Positions 49,392-58,029 of a stretch of DNA of 64,000 nt are shown here, in pieces. The translations under genes were made by a program, and so were the position numbers. Each line of letters begins with the position of its first letter. The stretch's first letter is position 1. Below the pieces are notes generated by a model. The model was given only the letters and a program-made list of their open reading frames with translations. It was not told the DNA's origin and did not search any database. Source of the stretch: Novosphingobium sp. IK01 (lineage in GTDB: Bacteria > Pseudomonadota > Alphaproteobacteria > Sphingomonadales > Sphingomonadaceae); NCBI RefSeq assembly GCF_033242265.1, contig NZ_BTFW01000001.1:868001-932000 (forward strand), read 5' to 3'.

Positions 49392-49724
49392 ATGCTTCCT
49401 TCTTCGTTCCCGATCGCTCCCAAGTTCGTCCGTGGGGCTTTCGCCGTCGTTCTTCTCGCTGGCGCGCCCGTCGCAGCGCATGCCGAAGCCATCACGACCA
49501 CGCCGGGCGCTGCCGACAGCTTTGCCTACAAGGGCGTGAACTATTCCTACACCACCGAGACCAAGGGCGCCGAAAAGATCGTGCGCGGCACGGCCTATGC
49601 CGGCAAGATGCCCTTCGAACTGCATATCCGCAAGAAGTCGGTCGAAGGCACCTTCAACGATCGTCCGGTCAGCTTCTCGCTGAACGACGTGAAGAAGATG
49701 GGCATCACCGTCGAGGAAAAGTGA
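49392..49724 (+). CDS. Secreted protein of unknown function (110 aa)
   Basis: The signal peptide has a hydrophobic core FAVVLLAGAPVAA with cleavage after AHA-EA, giving a mature protein of about 78 residues. The mature part is basic and beta-rich (FAYKGVNYSYTTETKGAEKI, ... MPFELHIRKKSVEGTF). No Cys, no known motif. ATG at 49392 begins the signal sequence; the frame is open further upstream but that part is not protein-like. It is probably a small periplasmic protein. Confidence 0.75.
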   Translation: MLPSSFPIAPKFVRGAFAVVLLAGAPVAAHAEAITTTPGAADSFAYKGVNYSYTTETKGAEKIVRGTAYAGKMPFELHIRKKSVEGTFNDRPVSFSLNDVKKMGITVEEK

Positions 49725-49830
49725 CCCGAGGGCGGGCGCGGCGCCTGATGGCCTGATCGGTCACGACGCCCGAGCTCCCCGCCTCCCGGTGGCCTGCCCC
49801 ATGCATGGCAGGCCCCAATCCGATCCCCGG

Positions 49831-49867
49831 AAGGCCCTTTTGCCGCAAACCGGCAGAAGGGCCTTTT
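49831..49867. terminator. Hairpin terminator between convergent genes
   Basis: AAGGCCCTTTTGCCG and CGGCAGAAGGGCCTT form a 15-bp stem with one G-T pair around a CAAAC loop, followed by further T residues. It lies between the secreted protein gene and the convergent glycine-zipper gene. Confidence 0.8.
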
Positions 49868-49891
49868 CCGTGGGACTCCCTCGGGCAGGGA

Positions 49892-50392
49892 TCAGCGGCA
49901 GCGCACGTTGTTGCTGTCGATGGCCGCGCCAGCCGCCGCGCCGCCGATGCCCCCGATAATCGCCCCCAGGGGCCGCGAATCCCCTTGCGCGATCATCGAG
50001 CCGAGCGCCGCACCGGCAAGGCCGCCCACGATCAGCCCGGTCGTGCCATCCGAACGGCGGCAGTAATAGCGCCCGTCGCCACCGCGATAGACCCGGTCGT
50101 TCATGCTCAGCCGCCGTTCGCCATAGCGCGGGTCGGCGCGGTAATAGCGTTCGGCATAATAGCCGTTGTAGCGCGGATCGGGGCGGTCATAGTCATAGCC
50201 GCCGTACTGGCTGTAGTAGCCGCGATCATAATAGCCCCAATCCCCGCCCCGGCCATAACCGCCATCATAGCCCCGGTGGTGGCCTGCATAGCCCGGACGC
50301 CCGCCATAGCCCCCGCCATAGCCATAGTCGTCGGTGCAGGCAGCCGTCAGGCCCGAGGCGGCCAGGGCGAGCACCATGAGTGCCTTTTTCAT
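49892..50392 (-). CDS. Gly/Tyr-rich lipoprotein with glycine-zipper domain
   Basis: Protein of 166 residues. The lipoprotein signal MKKALMVLALAASGLTAAC has the lipid-bearing Cys19. Residues 20-90 are extraordinarily rich in Gly and Tyr (GYGGGYGGRPGYAGHHRGY). The C-terminal 50 residues (GLIVGGLAGAALGSMIAQGD and IIGGIGGAAAGAAID) are a glycine-zipper hairpin of the SmpA/Rick_17kDa type, known from outer-membrane lipoproteins. The function is probably structural in the envelope. Confidence 0.85.
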   Translation of the reverse strand: MKKALMVLALAASGLTAACTDDYGYGGGYGGRPGYAGHHRGYDGGYGRGGDWGYYDRGYYSQYGGYDYDRPDPRYNGYYAERYYRADPRYGERRLSMNDRVYRGGDGRYYCRRSDGTTGLIVGGLAGAALGSMIAQGDSRPLGAIIGGIGGAAAGAAIDSNNVRCR

Positions 50393-50571
50393 CGGCGTAT
50401 CTCCGTTGGGGTAACCTGGGCATGCGCAAGCCCGTCATGGCCTGGCGTCCCATTCCCTCGCCAAACGTTTACCATGCCCTCCCGGTTCCAGCCTGTCATC
50501 CCTCCTTCCCGTCACCTGTCCTGTTTGCGCGCGCCTGTTGCCAGCCCCCCTCGCCTGCCGTAACGCTGGAC

Positions 50572-51786
50572 ATGATGAGTTTGCGTCACGCCGACATCGC
50601 GATCCTGGGAGGGGGGCTTTCCGGGGGACTGATCGCCCTGGCCCTGCGCAAGGCGCGGCCCGAATGCTCGCTGCTGCTGATCGAACAGGAGCAGACGCTG
50701 GGCGGCCATCACCGCTGGTCGTTCTTCGGAACCGATGTGGGCAAGGCCGGACGCGACCTGATCGCGCCGATGGTCGAGCAGGCCTGGCCCGGTTATGGCG
50801 TGCGCTTTCCGCGCTATCGCCGCGATCTTTCGACCAGCTACTACACGATCACCTCGGCGCGTTTCGATGCGGTCGTGCGCGCCGCGCTCCCGCCCGAAGC
50901 CGTATTGACGGGCGCGCGCGTGCTGGCAGCGGGCACTGGCGCTGTCACGCTGGCCGATGGCACGCGGGTCGAATGCGGGGCGGTGATCGATGCCCGCGGG
51001 ATGCGCCACCACGGGCACCTGACCGGCGGCTGGCAGAAATTCGTGGGCCAGCGCCTGCGCCTTGCCCATCCCCACGGCCTTGCCCGGCCCATCGTCATGG
51101 ATGCCGGGGTCGAGCAGATCGACGGTTTCCGCTTTGTCTATTGCCTGCCGCTCGCCCCCGAAGAGATCTTCATCGAGGACACCTACTATTCCGACAGCCC
51201 GACCATCGACCAGCCCGCGCTGGCCTTGCGCATCGCGGCCTATGCCCGTGCGCAGGGGTGGATGATCGAGGCCGTGCTCGACGAGGAGCGCGGCGTCCTG
51301 CCAGTCGTCGCCGGGGGAGACTGGGAGGGCTTCTGGCGGTCGAGCGGCGGCCATGGCGCGCGGGCGGGCACGCGCGCGGGGCTGTTCCATCCGGTCACCG
51401 GCTACAGCCTGCCCGAGGCCCTGCGCCAGGCCCTGGCCCTTGCCCGGCAGGACGACCTCTCGCACGAGGCCCTTGCCGATTTCTCCCGGAACTGGGCCGA
51501 GCAGCACTGGCGCAAGGGGCGCTTTGCGCGCACGCTCTCGGCCATGCTGTTCCTCGCCGCGCCGCCGATGGACCGCTATCGGATGCTCGAACATTTCTAT
51601 GGGCTCGACAGCGGGTTGATCGAACGCTTCTATGCGGGCAAGAGCACGCGTCTCGACCGTCTGCGCGTGTTTGCCGGACGGCCACCCGTGCCCGTGACAC
51701 GCGCGCTGCCGGTTCTGGCGGCCTCGCTGTTCAAGCGGCGCGGTCCGGGCGCAAAGCCCCTCACTCTGGCTGGGATACGCAAGTAA
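50572..51786 (+). CDS. crtY: Lycopene beta-cyclase
   Basis: Protein of 404 residues. The N-terminal flavin motif is DIAILGGGLSGGLIALAL; the sequence GGHHRWSFF, DARGM, and the C-terminal LFHPVTGYSLPEALRQA belong to bacterial CrtY. It cyclises both ends of lycopene to beta-carotene. The start is ATG at 50572 (MMSLRHADIA), with only a weak ribosome site; the upstream in-frame opening overlaps the divergent lipoprotein gene and is not favoured. It is the first gene of crtY-crtI-LOG-crtB, 1 nt before crtI. Confidence 0.94.
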   Translation: MMSLRHADIAILGGGLSGGLIALALRKARPECSLLLIEQEQTLGGHHRWSFFGTDVGKAGRDLIAPMVEQAWPGYGVRFPRYRRDLSTSYYTITSARFDAVVRAALPPEAVLTGARVLAAGTGAVTLADGTRVECGAVIDARGMRHHGHLTGGWQKFVGQRLRLAHPHGLARPIVMDAGVEQIDGFRFVYCLPLAPEEIFIEDTYYSDSPTIDQPALALRIAAYARAQGWMIEAVLDEERGVLPVVAGGDWEGFWRSSGGHGARAGTRAGLFHPVTGYSLPEALRQALALARQDDLSHEALADFSRNWAEQHWRKGRFARTLSAMLFLAAPPMDRYRMLEHFYGLDSGLIERFYAGKSTRLDRLRVFAGRPPVPVTRALPVLAASLFKRRGPGAKPLTLAGIRK

Positions 51787-51787
51787 A

Positions 51788-53296
51788 ATGAAACGCGCAT
51801 GCGTCATCGGTGCCGGATTTGGCGGCCTTGCCCTGGCGATCCGCCTTCAGGCAGGCGGCGTGCAGACCACGCTGGTCGAGGCGCGCGACAAGCCGGGCGG
51901 GCGCGCCTATGTCTGGGAGCGCGACGGCTTCACGTTCGACGCCGGCCCCACGGTGATCACCGATCCGGCCTGCCTTGAGGAACTCTGGGCGCTCTCTGCC
52001 CACCGCATGGCCGATGACGTGGAGTTGCTGCCCGTCATGCCGTTCTACCGGCTTAACTGGCCCGACGGGACGACGTTCGACTATTCCAACGACGAAGTGG
52101 CCCTGCGCGCCGAAATCGCGCGGATTTCCCCGCGCGACATCGCCGGTTACGAGGAATTCCTGCTCTATGCGGGCGGGGTCTACCAGGAAGGCTATGTCAA
52201 GCTGGGCTCCGTGCCCTTCCTCGACTTTGCCAGCATGGTCAGGGCCGCGCCTGCCCTCGCCCGCTATCAGGCCTGGCGCTCGGTCTATTCGGTCGTCTCG
52301 AAGTTCCTCGAAAGCGAGAAACTGCGCGAGGCGTTCAGTTTCCACACCCTGCTCGTGGGCGGCAACCCGATGACCACCAGCGCAATCTATGCGCTGATCC
52401 ACAAGCTGGAAAAGGACAGCGGCGTGTGGTGGGCGCGCGGAGGCACCAACCAACTGGTGGCGGCCATGGTCCGCCAGTTCGAGCGGATCGGCGGCGAAGT
52501 GCGGCTGGGCGACAAGGTCGAGCGGATCGAGACACTGGGCAACCGCGTGACCGGCATCCACACCGCGAGCGGCTGGCACGGCAATTTCGATGCGGTCGCC
52601 TCGAACGGCGACATCATGCACACCTATCGTGACCTGCTGGGCGAGAGCCCGGTGGGCCGCCGCCGCGCCGCCGCGCTCAAGCGCAAGCGGTTCTCGCCCA
52701 GCCTGTTCGTCGTCCATTTCGGCATCGAGGGCACCTGGCCGGGCATCCCGCACCATTCGATCCTGTTCGGGCCGCGCTACAAGGGCCTGCTCGACGACAT
52801 CTTCCAGCATGGCGTGCTGCCGCAGGATTTCTCGATCTACCTCCACCATCCGACCGTGACCGATCCTTCGGTGGCGCCGCCGGGGATGAGCACGTTCTAC
52901 GCGCTGGTGCCGGTGGCCAATCTGGGCAAGCTGCCGCTCGACTGGGACGAAATCGGGCCGATCCTCGAAAAGCGCGTGCTCGACGAGATCGGGCGCCGCC
53001 TGATCCCCGACATCCACAGCCGGATTGTCACCAAATTCCACTATACCCCGACCGACTTTTCCGATGACCTCGCCGCGTTTCAGGGCTCCGCGTTCAGCCT
53101 CGAACCGATCCTGACGCAAAGCGCCTGGTTCCGGGGGCACAATCGCGACGACGACATCGCCAATTTCTATCTGGTGGGCGCCGGCACGCATCCGGGCGCG
53201 GGGATTCCCGGCGTCGTGGGCAGTGCCAAGGCCACCGCCAGTCTCATGCTGGACGATCTCATGTCGGGCGATCTCATGCTGGAGAATCTCAAGTGA
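51788..53296 (+). CDS. crtI: Phytoene desaturase
   Basis: Protein of 502 residues. The FAD-binding N-terminus is CVIGAGFGGLALAIRLQAGG with VEARDKPGGRAYVWE and FDAGPTVITDP. The C-terminal flavin signature is YLVGAGTHPGAGIPGVVGSA. It introduces the double bonds that turn phytoene into lycopene. The start is 1 nt after crtY; the stop overlaps the GTG of the LOG gene. Confidence 0.97.
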   Translation: MKRACVIGAGFGGLALAIRLQAGGVQTTLVEARDKPGGRAYVWERDGFTFDAGPTVITDPACLEELWALSAHRMADDVELLPVMPFYRLNWPDGTTFDYSNDEVALRAEIARISPRDIAGYEEFLLYAGGVYQEGYVKLGSVPFLDFASMVRAAPALARYQAWRSVYSVVSKFLESEKLREAFSFHTLLVGGNPMTTSAIYALIHKLEKDSGVWWARGGTNQLVAAMVRQFERIGGEVRLGDKVERIETLGNRVTGIHTASGWHGNFDAVASNGDIMHTYRDLLGESPVGRRRAAALKRKRFSPSLFVVHFGIEGTWPGIPHHSILFGPRYKGLLDDIFQHGVLPQDFSIYLHHPTVTDPSVAPPGMSTFYALVPVANLGKLPLDWDEIGPILEKRVLDEIGRRLIPDIHSRIVTKFHYTPTDFSDDLAAFQGSAFSLEPILTQSAWFRGHNRDDDIANFYLVGAGTHPGAGIPGVVGSAKATASLMLDDLMSGDLMLENLK

Positions 53297-53874
53297 AGCG
53301 CATCGCGGTCTATTGCGGATCGGCCAGCCCGGCCGACACCCGGTATGTCGAACTGGCAGCCCAGGTCGGCCGCCAACTGGCCGAACGGGGCATCGGCGTC
53401 GTCTATGGCGGCGGCAGGCTGGGCCTGATGGGGGCGGTTGCCGATGGCGCGCTGGAGGCCGGGGGCGAAGTGATCGGGGTGATCCCCGAGGCACTGGTGA
53501 GCGCCGAAGTGGCGCATACCGGCCTCACCCGGCTCGACATCGTGCGCGGCATGCACGAGCGCAAGCAGGCCTTCGTCGAGCTGTCCGACGGCTTCCTCAC
53601 CCTGCCGGGCGGGGTGGGCACCATGGACGAGTTGTGGGAAGCGATCAGCTGGGCCCAGCTGGGCTATCACGCCAAGCCGGTGGGCGTGCTCAATGCCTTC
53701 GGGTTCTATGACCACCTGCTCGCGTTCAATGCCCGCATGATCGAGACCGGCTTCATCCGGCAGGTCCACGCCGGGATCATGATCGCCGAGCATGAACTCG
53801 ATCTCCTGCTCACCCGCATGGCCGCGCACGAACCGCACAAGCCGATCTTCGCGATGAACGCGGCGGACCTCTGA
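53293..53874 (+). CDS. LOG-family protein (cytokinin riboside 5'-monophosphate phosphoribohydrolase type)
   Basis: Protein of 193 residues with the lysine decarboxylase-like Rossmann fold. Motifs: VYCGSASP, VYGGGRLGLMGAVADGAL, and the diagnostic PGGVGTMDELWEAISWAQLG. These enzymes release the base from nucleoside monophosphates and are best known for activating cytokinins. It starts with GTG overlapping the crtI stop (GTGA), and its own stop overlaps the presumed crtB start, so it is embedded in the carotenoid operon. The role there is not obvious. Confidence 0.92.
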   Translation: MKRIAVYCGSASPADTRYVELAAQVGRQLAERGIGVVYGGGRLGLMGAVADGALEAGGEVIGVIPEALVSAEVAHTGLTRLDIVRGMHERKQAFVELSDGFLTLPGGVGTMDELWEAISWAQLGYHAKPVGVLNAFGFYDHLLAFNARMIETGFIRQVHAGIMIAEHELDLLLTRMAAHEPHKPIFAMNAADL

Positions 53875-54827
53875 ACACGGCTTCTTCCTTTTCGCGGGAC
53901 GCTCTCGTCGCCCATGCGCGCGAGACGATTGCCAAGGGCTCGAAAAGCTTCGCGGCGGCCTCGCGCCTGTTCGACGCCGTCACGCGCGAGCGGGTCTGGT
54001 TGCTCTATGCCTGGGCGCGGGCCTGCGACGACCTGATCGATGCGCAGGATCTGGGCGGGGCGCTGGGCGATCAGGCAGGCGCCCCGGCCCGCCTCGCGCA
54101 CGTGCGCGCGCTCACCGCACAGGCCTTTGCCGGAACGCCGACCGGCACCCCTGCCTTCGACGCGCTGGGCGTGGTCGCCCGCGAAACCGGGCTGACCCCG
54201 GCCATGGCCGAAGACGTGATCGCCGGTTTCGCCCTCGACGTGACCGACTGGCACCCGCGCGAGGAGGCCGACCTCATGCGCTATTGCTGGCATGTGGCCG
54301 GCGCGGTCGGGGTGATGATGGCCGTGGTCATGGGCGTTTCTCCTCGGGACGAAGACACGCTCGACCGCGCCGCCGATCTGGGGCTGGCCTTCCAGCTTGC
54401 CAATATTGCGCGCGATCTGGCCGAGGATGACGCCGCCGGGCGCTGCTACCTGCCCGCGCAGTGGCTGGCCGATGCCGATATTCCCCCCGGCGAGCAGCTC
54501 AAGCCGCCTTATCGGCCCGTTCTGGCCGGGCTCACCGCAAGGCTGTGCGATCTGGCACGGCCGCACGAGGATTCCGCGCGGATCGGCGCGGCCCGGCTGC
54601 GCTTTCGCCAGCGCTGGGCCATTCTGGCCGCAGCCGGGATCTATGGCGCGATAGCCCGGCAAGTGGCGGCGCGGGGAACGCGCGCCTGGGACAGCCGGAC
54701 GCGGGTTTCGCGCGGAGCCAAATTGGTCTGGATCGGGCGGGCTCTGGTTCAGGCCCTGCTGCCGGTGCCGGGCCGGTGCCGCACGGGGGCCTTGCGGCGG
54801 CGGTTTACCCGGCGTTCTTTTGTGTGA
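53871..54827 (+). CDS. crtB: Phytoene synthase
   Basis: Protein of about 318 residues. It condenses two geranylgeranyl diphosphates to phytoene. The two Asp-rich motifs are WARACDDLID and NIARDLAEDD, and the N-terminal block HARETIAKGSKSFAAASRLF is typical of CrtB. No ATG, GTG or TTG lies in frame upstream of this block until well after it (TTG at 54000), so the start must be non-standard. CTG at 53871, overlapping the LOG stop as CTGA, gives the expected length. The last gene of the crt operon, convergent with gor. Confidence 0.9.
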   Translation: MNTASSFSRDALVAHARETIAKGSKSFAAASRLFDAVTRERVWLLYAWARACDDLIDAQDLGGALGDQAGAPARLAHVRALTAQAFAGTPTGTPAFDALGVVARETGLTPAMAEDVIAGFALDVTDWHPREEADLMRYCWHVAGAVGVMMAVVMGVSPRDEDTLDRAADLGLAFQLANIARDLAEDDAAGRCYLPAQWLADADIPPGEQLKPPYRPVLAGLTARLCDLARPHEDSARIGAARLRFRQRWAILAAAGIYGAIARQVAARGTRAWDSRTRVSRGAKLVWIGRALVQALLPVPGRCRTGALRRRFTRRSFV

Positions 54828-54872
54828 GGGCCCCGACCTTGAGCCGGGCCCTTCCGCCCCATCCGCGCAATT

Positions 54873-56243
54873 TCAGCGCATCAGCACCAGTTCCTCGGCC
54901 ATCGAGGGATGCAGCGCCACGGTCGCATCGAAATCGGCCTTGGTCAGCCCGGCCTTGACCGCGATGGCCGCGCCCTGAAGCACTTCGGGCGCTTCCGGGC
55001 CGATCAGGTGGACCCCCAGAACCTTGTCGCTCTGCGCATCGACGACCAGCTTGTAGAGGCCGCGCTCGGGACGGTGGCCGAAGATGTTCTTCATCGGGCG
55101 GAAGTCCGAGGTGAAGATCTTGACCGCATTGCCCAGCTTCTCGCGCGCCTGCGCCTCGGTCAGGCCCACGCTGGCAATCGGAGGCTGCGAAAACACCGCG
55201 CTGGGCACGCAATCGTAGGCAACGCGGGTGTCCTTGCCGCCGAACACGCGGTCGGCAAAAGCATGACCCTCGCGGATGGCGACGGGCGTGAGCTGGATGC
55301 GGTTGGTCACGTCGCCCACGGCATAGATGCTCGGGCACGCGGTCTGCGCCAGATCGTTTACCACGATCTCGCCATGGCTGCCCGGCACGATCCCTGCATT
55401 TTCAAGGCCCAGCCCGTCGGTCTTGGGGCGGCGCCCGGTCGCCACCAGCACGACATCGGCGGGCAGCGGGTCGCTCTGGCCCTTGAGGTGGGTGAGCAGC
55501 GTGCCATCGGCCTGCTTCTCGATGCGCTCGATCCCGCAGTTGAAGCGATACTGGATGCCGCGCGCCATGGTGATCTGGAGCAGGCGATCGCGCAGGCTCG
55601 CGTCATAGCCGCGCAGGATCGTCTCGCTGCGGTTGACCACCGTGACCTGACAGCCCAGCGCGTTGAAGATCCCGGCAAATTCCATCGCGATATAGCCCGC
55701 GCCGGAAATCACCACACGCTTGGGCAAGGCTTCGAGGTGGAAGACCTCGTTCGAGCTGATGGCGTGTTCGGCGCCCTCGAACGTGGGCATGACCGGCCAG
55801 CCGCCCGTCGCCACGAGGATGACCTTCGCCGTGATTTCGCGCCCGCTGGCGAGCTTTACCGTGTGGGGGCCGGCAATCGTCGCGCGTTCGAGGAAGTGCT
55901 CGACCTTGTTGTTGTCGAGCGTGTTCGTATAGGCCGCATTGAGGCGGTCGACATCCCTGAGCACCGCATCGCGCAAGGTCGCCCAGTCGAACTTGAGGTT
56001 CTCCACGCTCCAGCCATAGTTGGCCGCGTCCTGAAGTTCCTCGGCAAAATGCGATCCGTAGACCAGCAGCTTCTTGGGCACGCAGCCGCGGATCACGCAG
56101 GTTCCGCCCACGCGATATTCCTCGGCCACGGCGACCCGCGCGCCATAGCCGGCGGCAATCCGGCTGGCGCGCACGCCCCCCGAACCGGCCCCGATCACGA
56201 ACAGGTCATAGTCGTAAGTCGGCTGGGGGGCTGGGTCGGTCAT
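54873..56243 (-). CDS. gor: Glutathione-disulfide reductase
   Basis: Protein of 456 residues. FAD motif DLFVIGAGSGGVRASRIAA, redox-active disulphide GGTCVIRGCVPKK, NADP site VVISGAGYIAMEFAGIF with the basic NRSETILRGYD, and the C-terminal dimer His in TVALHPSMAEELV. It reduces glutathione disulphide with NADPH. ATG at 56243 (MTDPAPQ) is preferred to upstream codons. Single gene, 97 bp after pgi on the same strand. Confidence 0.96.
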   Translation of the reverse strand: MTDPAPQPTYDYDLFVIGAGSGGVRASRIAAGYGARVAVAEEYRVGGTCVIRGCVPKKLLVYGSHFAEELQDAANYGWSVENLKFDWATLRDAVLRDVDRLNAAYTNTLDNNKVEHFLERATIAGPHTVKLASGREITAKVILVATGGWPVMPTFEGAEHAISSNEVFHLEALPKRVVISGAGYIAMEFAGIFNALGCQVTVVNRSETILRGYDASLRDRLLQITMARGIQYRFNCGIERIEKQADGTLLTHLKGQSDPLPADVVLVATGRRPKTDGLGLENAGIVPGSHGEIVVNDLAQTACPSIYAVGDVTNRIQLTPVAIREGHAFADRVFGGKDTRVAYDCVPSAVFSQPPIASVGLTEAQAREKLGNAVKIFTSDFRPMKNIFGHRPERGLYKLVVDAQSDKVLGVHLIGPEAPEVLQGAAIAVKAGLTKADFDATVALHPSMAEELVLMR

Positions 56244-56340
56244 GGCAATCCTCGGCATGGGCAGACAAAAAACTGGCGCCGGATATGGCAATCAAGCCCC
56301 TCCGGCGCCAGCCCTCTTCGGCGAATTTTGAATCAGGCGC

Positions 56341-57873
56341 TTATTCGACGCCGATGCCAGAAAGCGCGAGCAGCGCCTCGGTGCTGGGGTCGAAGCCCCC
56401 GCCGCCGCCTGCGTCGATCTGCTTGGCAATCGCCTTGCCCAGTTCGACGCCGAACTGGTCGAACGGGTTGATCCCCAGCAGCATCGCCGAAACGAACGTG
56501 CGGTGTTCGTGGAAGGCGATCAGCGCGCCCAGCGTCGCCGCGTTCAGGTCGTCGCACAGGATCGTGGCCGAAGGGCGGTTGCCCGGATAGGCACGCGCGC
56601 CGTCCTCGCTGGCCTTGCCCGCCATGAGCGCGGCGCCTTGCGCGAAGCAGTTCGACAGCAGGATCTTGTGGTGCGCCGGGTCGAGATCGTGGCCGGGCAC
56701 CTTGACAGCGAGGAAATCGACCGGGATCAGGTGCGTGCCCTGATGGAGCAACTGGAACACCGCATGCTGGGCATCGGTGCCAACGCCGCCCCAGGTGATC
56801 GGCGCGCTGGGCCGGGAAAGCGGCGTGCCATCGGCGTGGACGCGCTTGCCGTTCGATTCCATTTCCAGTTGCTGGAGATAGTCGGGCAGCAGGGCGAGGC
56901 GTTCGTCATAGGCGAAGACCGCGCGCGTCTGGCAGCCGAGCGCCTGCGTGTAATAGAGGTCGGCAAAGGCGGCGCGCACGACGACGTTTTCCCCGATGGG
57001 CGCATCGCGGAAATGTTCGTCGATGGCCTTCGCGCCTTCGAGGAATTCGGCGAAGGCGACCGAGCCGAGCGCGAGCGCGACCGGGAAGCCGATCGACGAC
57101 CACAGCGAATAGCGCCCGCCCACGGTTTCCGAGAACGGCAGGATGCGCGTTTCATCGACGCCCCATTCGACCGCCTTTTCCGGCGCCGCCGTCAGCGCGA
57201 TGACCCGGCCATAGGGATCGGCCACGCCGCCCTCGCGCAGCCATTCGAGCGCGCTGGCCGCATTGACCATGGTTTCGGTGGTGGTGAACGTCTTGGACGC
57301 GAGCGCGATCAGCGTGGTGGCCGGATCGCACTGCTTCATCGCCGCTTCGAGCGCGCAACCATCGATGTTGGAGACGACATGGACGGCGACTTTGGCGTCC
57401 TCGCGGGCGAGCGCGTCGATGGCCAGCGCCGGGCCGAGCGCGGACCCGCCGATGCCGATGTGGATCAGGCTCTTCACCTCGCCCAGCAGGCCTTCGTGGA
57501 TCGCATCGACCAGCAGCGCCATGCGTGCGTGGAGCGCATCGGCTTCCTCGACGCTGGCTTCCGCGCCCACGCCGCGCTGGGCGGTGTGTTCGGCGGCGCG
57601 GCCTTCGGTGTTGTTGATCTTCGCGCCCGAGAGCAATTCCGCGCGCTTGCCGGCAAAGTCCGTGGCCTGCGCCAGATCGGCCAGCACGGCTTCGACGGCA
57701 GGAGAAAGATGGGTCTTGGACCAGTCGAAGCGAATCGGGCCGCCGGGCAGGTCGAGCGTGGCGGCATAGGCATCGAGCCGGGCCGGATCGGCAAAGAGCG
57801 TGGCAAGGGTGGGCTGGTCCAGCGCCTCAAGCGCGCTCCACAGCGCGGTCTGGTCCTGTGCTGCCATTGTCAT
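56341..57873 (-). CDS. pgi: Glucose-6-phosphate isomerase
   Basis: Protein of 510 residues. It interconverts fructose 6-phosphate and glucose 6-phosphate. Motifs: HIGIGGSALGPALAID, SKTFTTTETMVNA, GGRYSLWSSIGFPVAL, and catalytic GRR-equivalent AHHKILLSNCFAQG with the Lys near the C-terminus (GVELGKAIAKQI). ATG at 57873 has GGACAGG directly upstream; a second ATG 6 nt later is possible. For this organism it links fructose from sucrose to the Entner-Doudoroff operon. Confidence 0.96.
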   Translation of the reverse strand: MTMAAQDQTALWSALEALDQPTLATLFADPARLDAYAATLDLPGGPIRFDWSKTHLSPAVEAVLADLAQATDFAGKRAELLSGAKINNTEGRAAEHTAQRGVGAEASVEEADALHARMALLVDAIHEGLLGEVKSLIHIGIGGSALGPALAIDALAREDAKVAVHVVSNIDGCALEAAMKQCDPATTLIALASKTFTTTETMVNAASALEWLREGGVADPYGRVIALTAAPEKAVEWGVDETRILPFSETVGGRYSLWSSIGFPVALALGSVAFAEFLEGAKAIDEHFRDAPIGENVVVRAAFADLYYTQALGCQTRAVFAYDERLALLPDYLQQLEMESNGKRVHADGTPLSRPSAPITWGGVGTDAQHAVFQLLHQGTHLIPVDFLAVKVPGHDLDPAHHKILLSNCFAQGAALMAGKASEDGARAYPGNRPSATILCDDLNAATLGALIAFHEHRTFVSAMLLGINPFDQFGVELGKAIAKQIDAGGGGGFDPSTEALLALSGIGVE

Positions 57874-58029
57874 CCTGTCCTTTATTGGGAATTGCGTGTA
57901 TTTCCCCTCATGCCCGCTTGACGCCGATCTTCCAAGCATACGTTCGCCTCGACGAACGGCGCGTGCAAACGTATTTGCCAGAGGCTATGGGCGTTGCATT
58001 CCTTCTTGACGGATGCACGCGCCCTCCAC

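Noticed and set aside
54000..54827. TTG at 54000 as the start of crtB
   Set aside because: It would remove the conserved N-terminal block of phytoene synthase encoded in the same frame from 53871.
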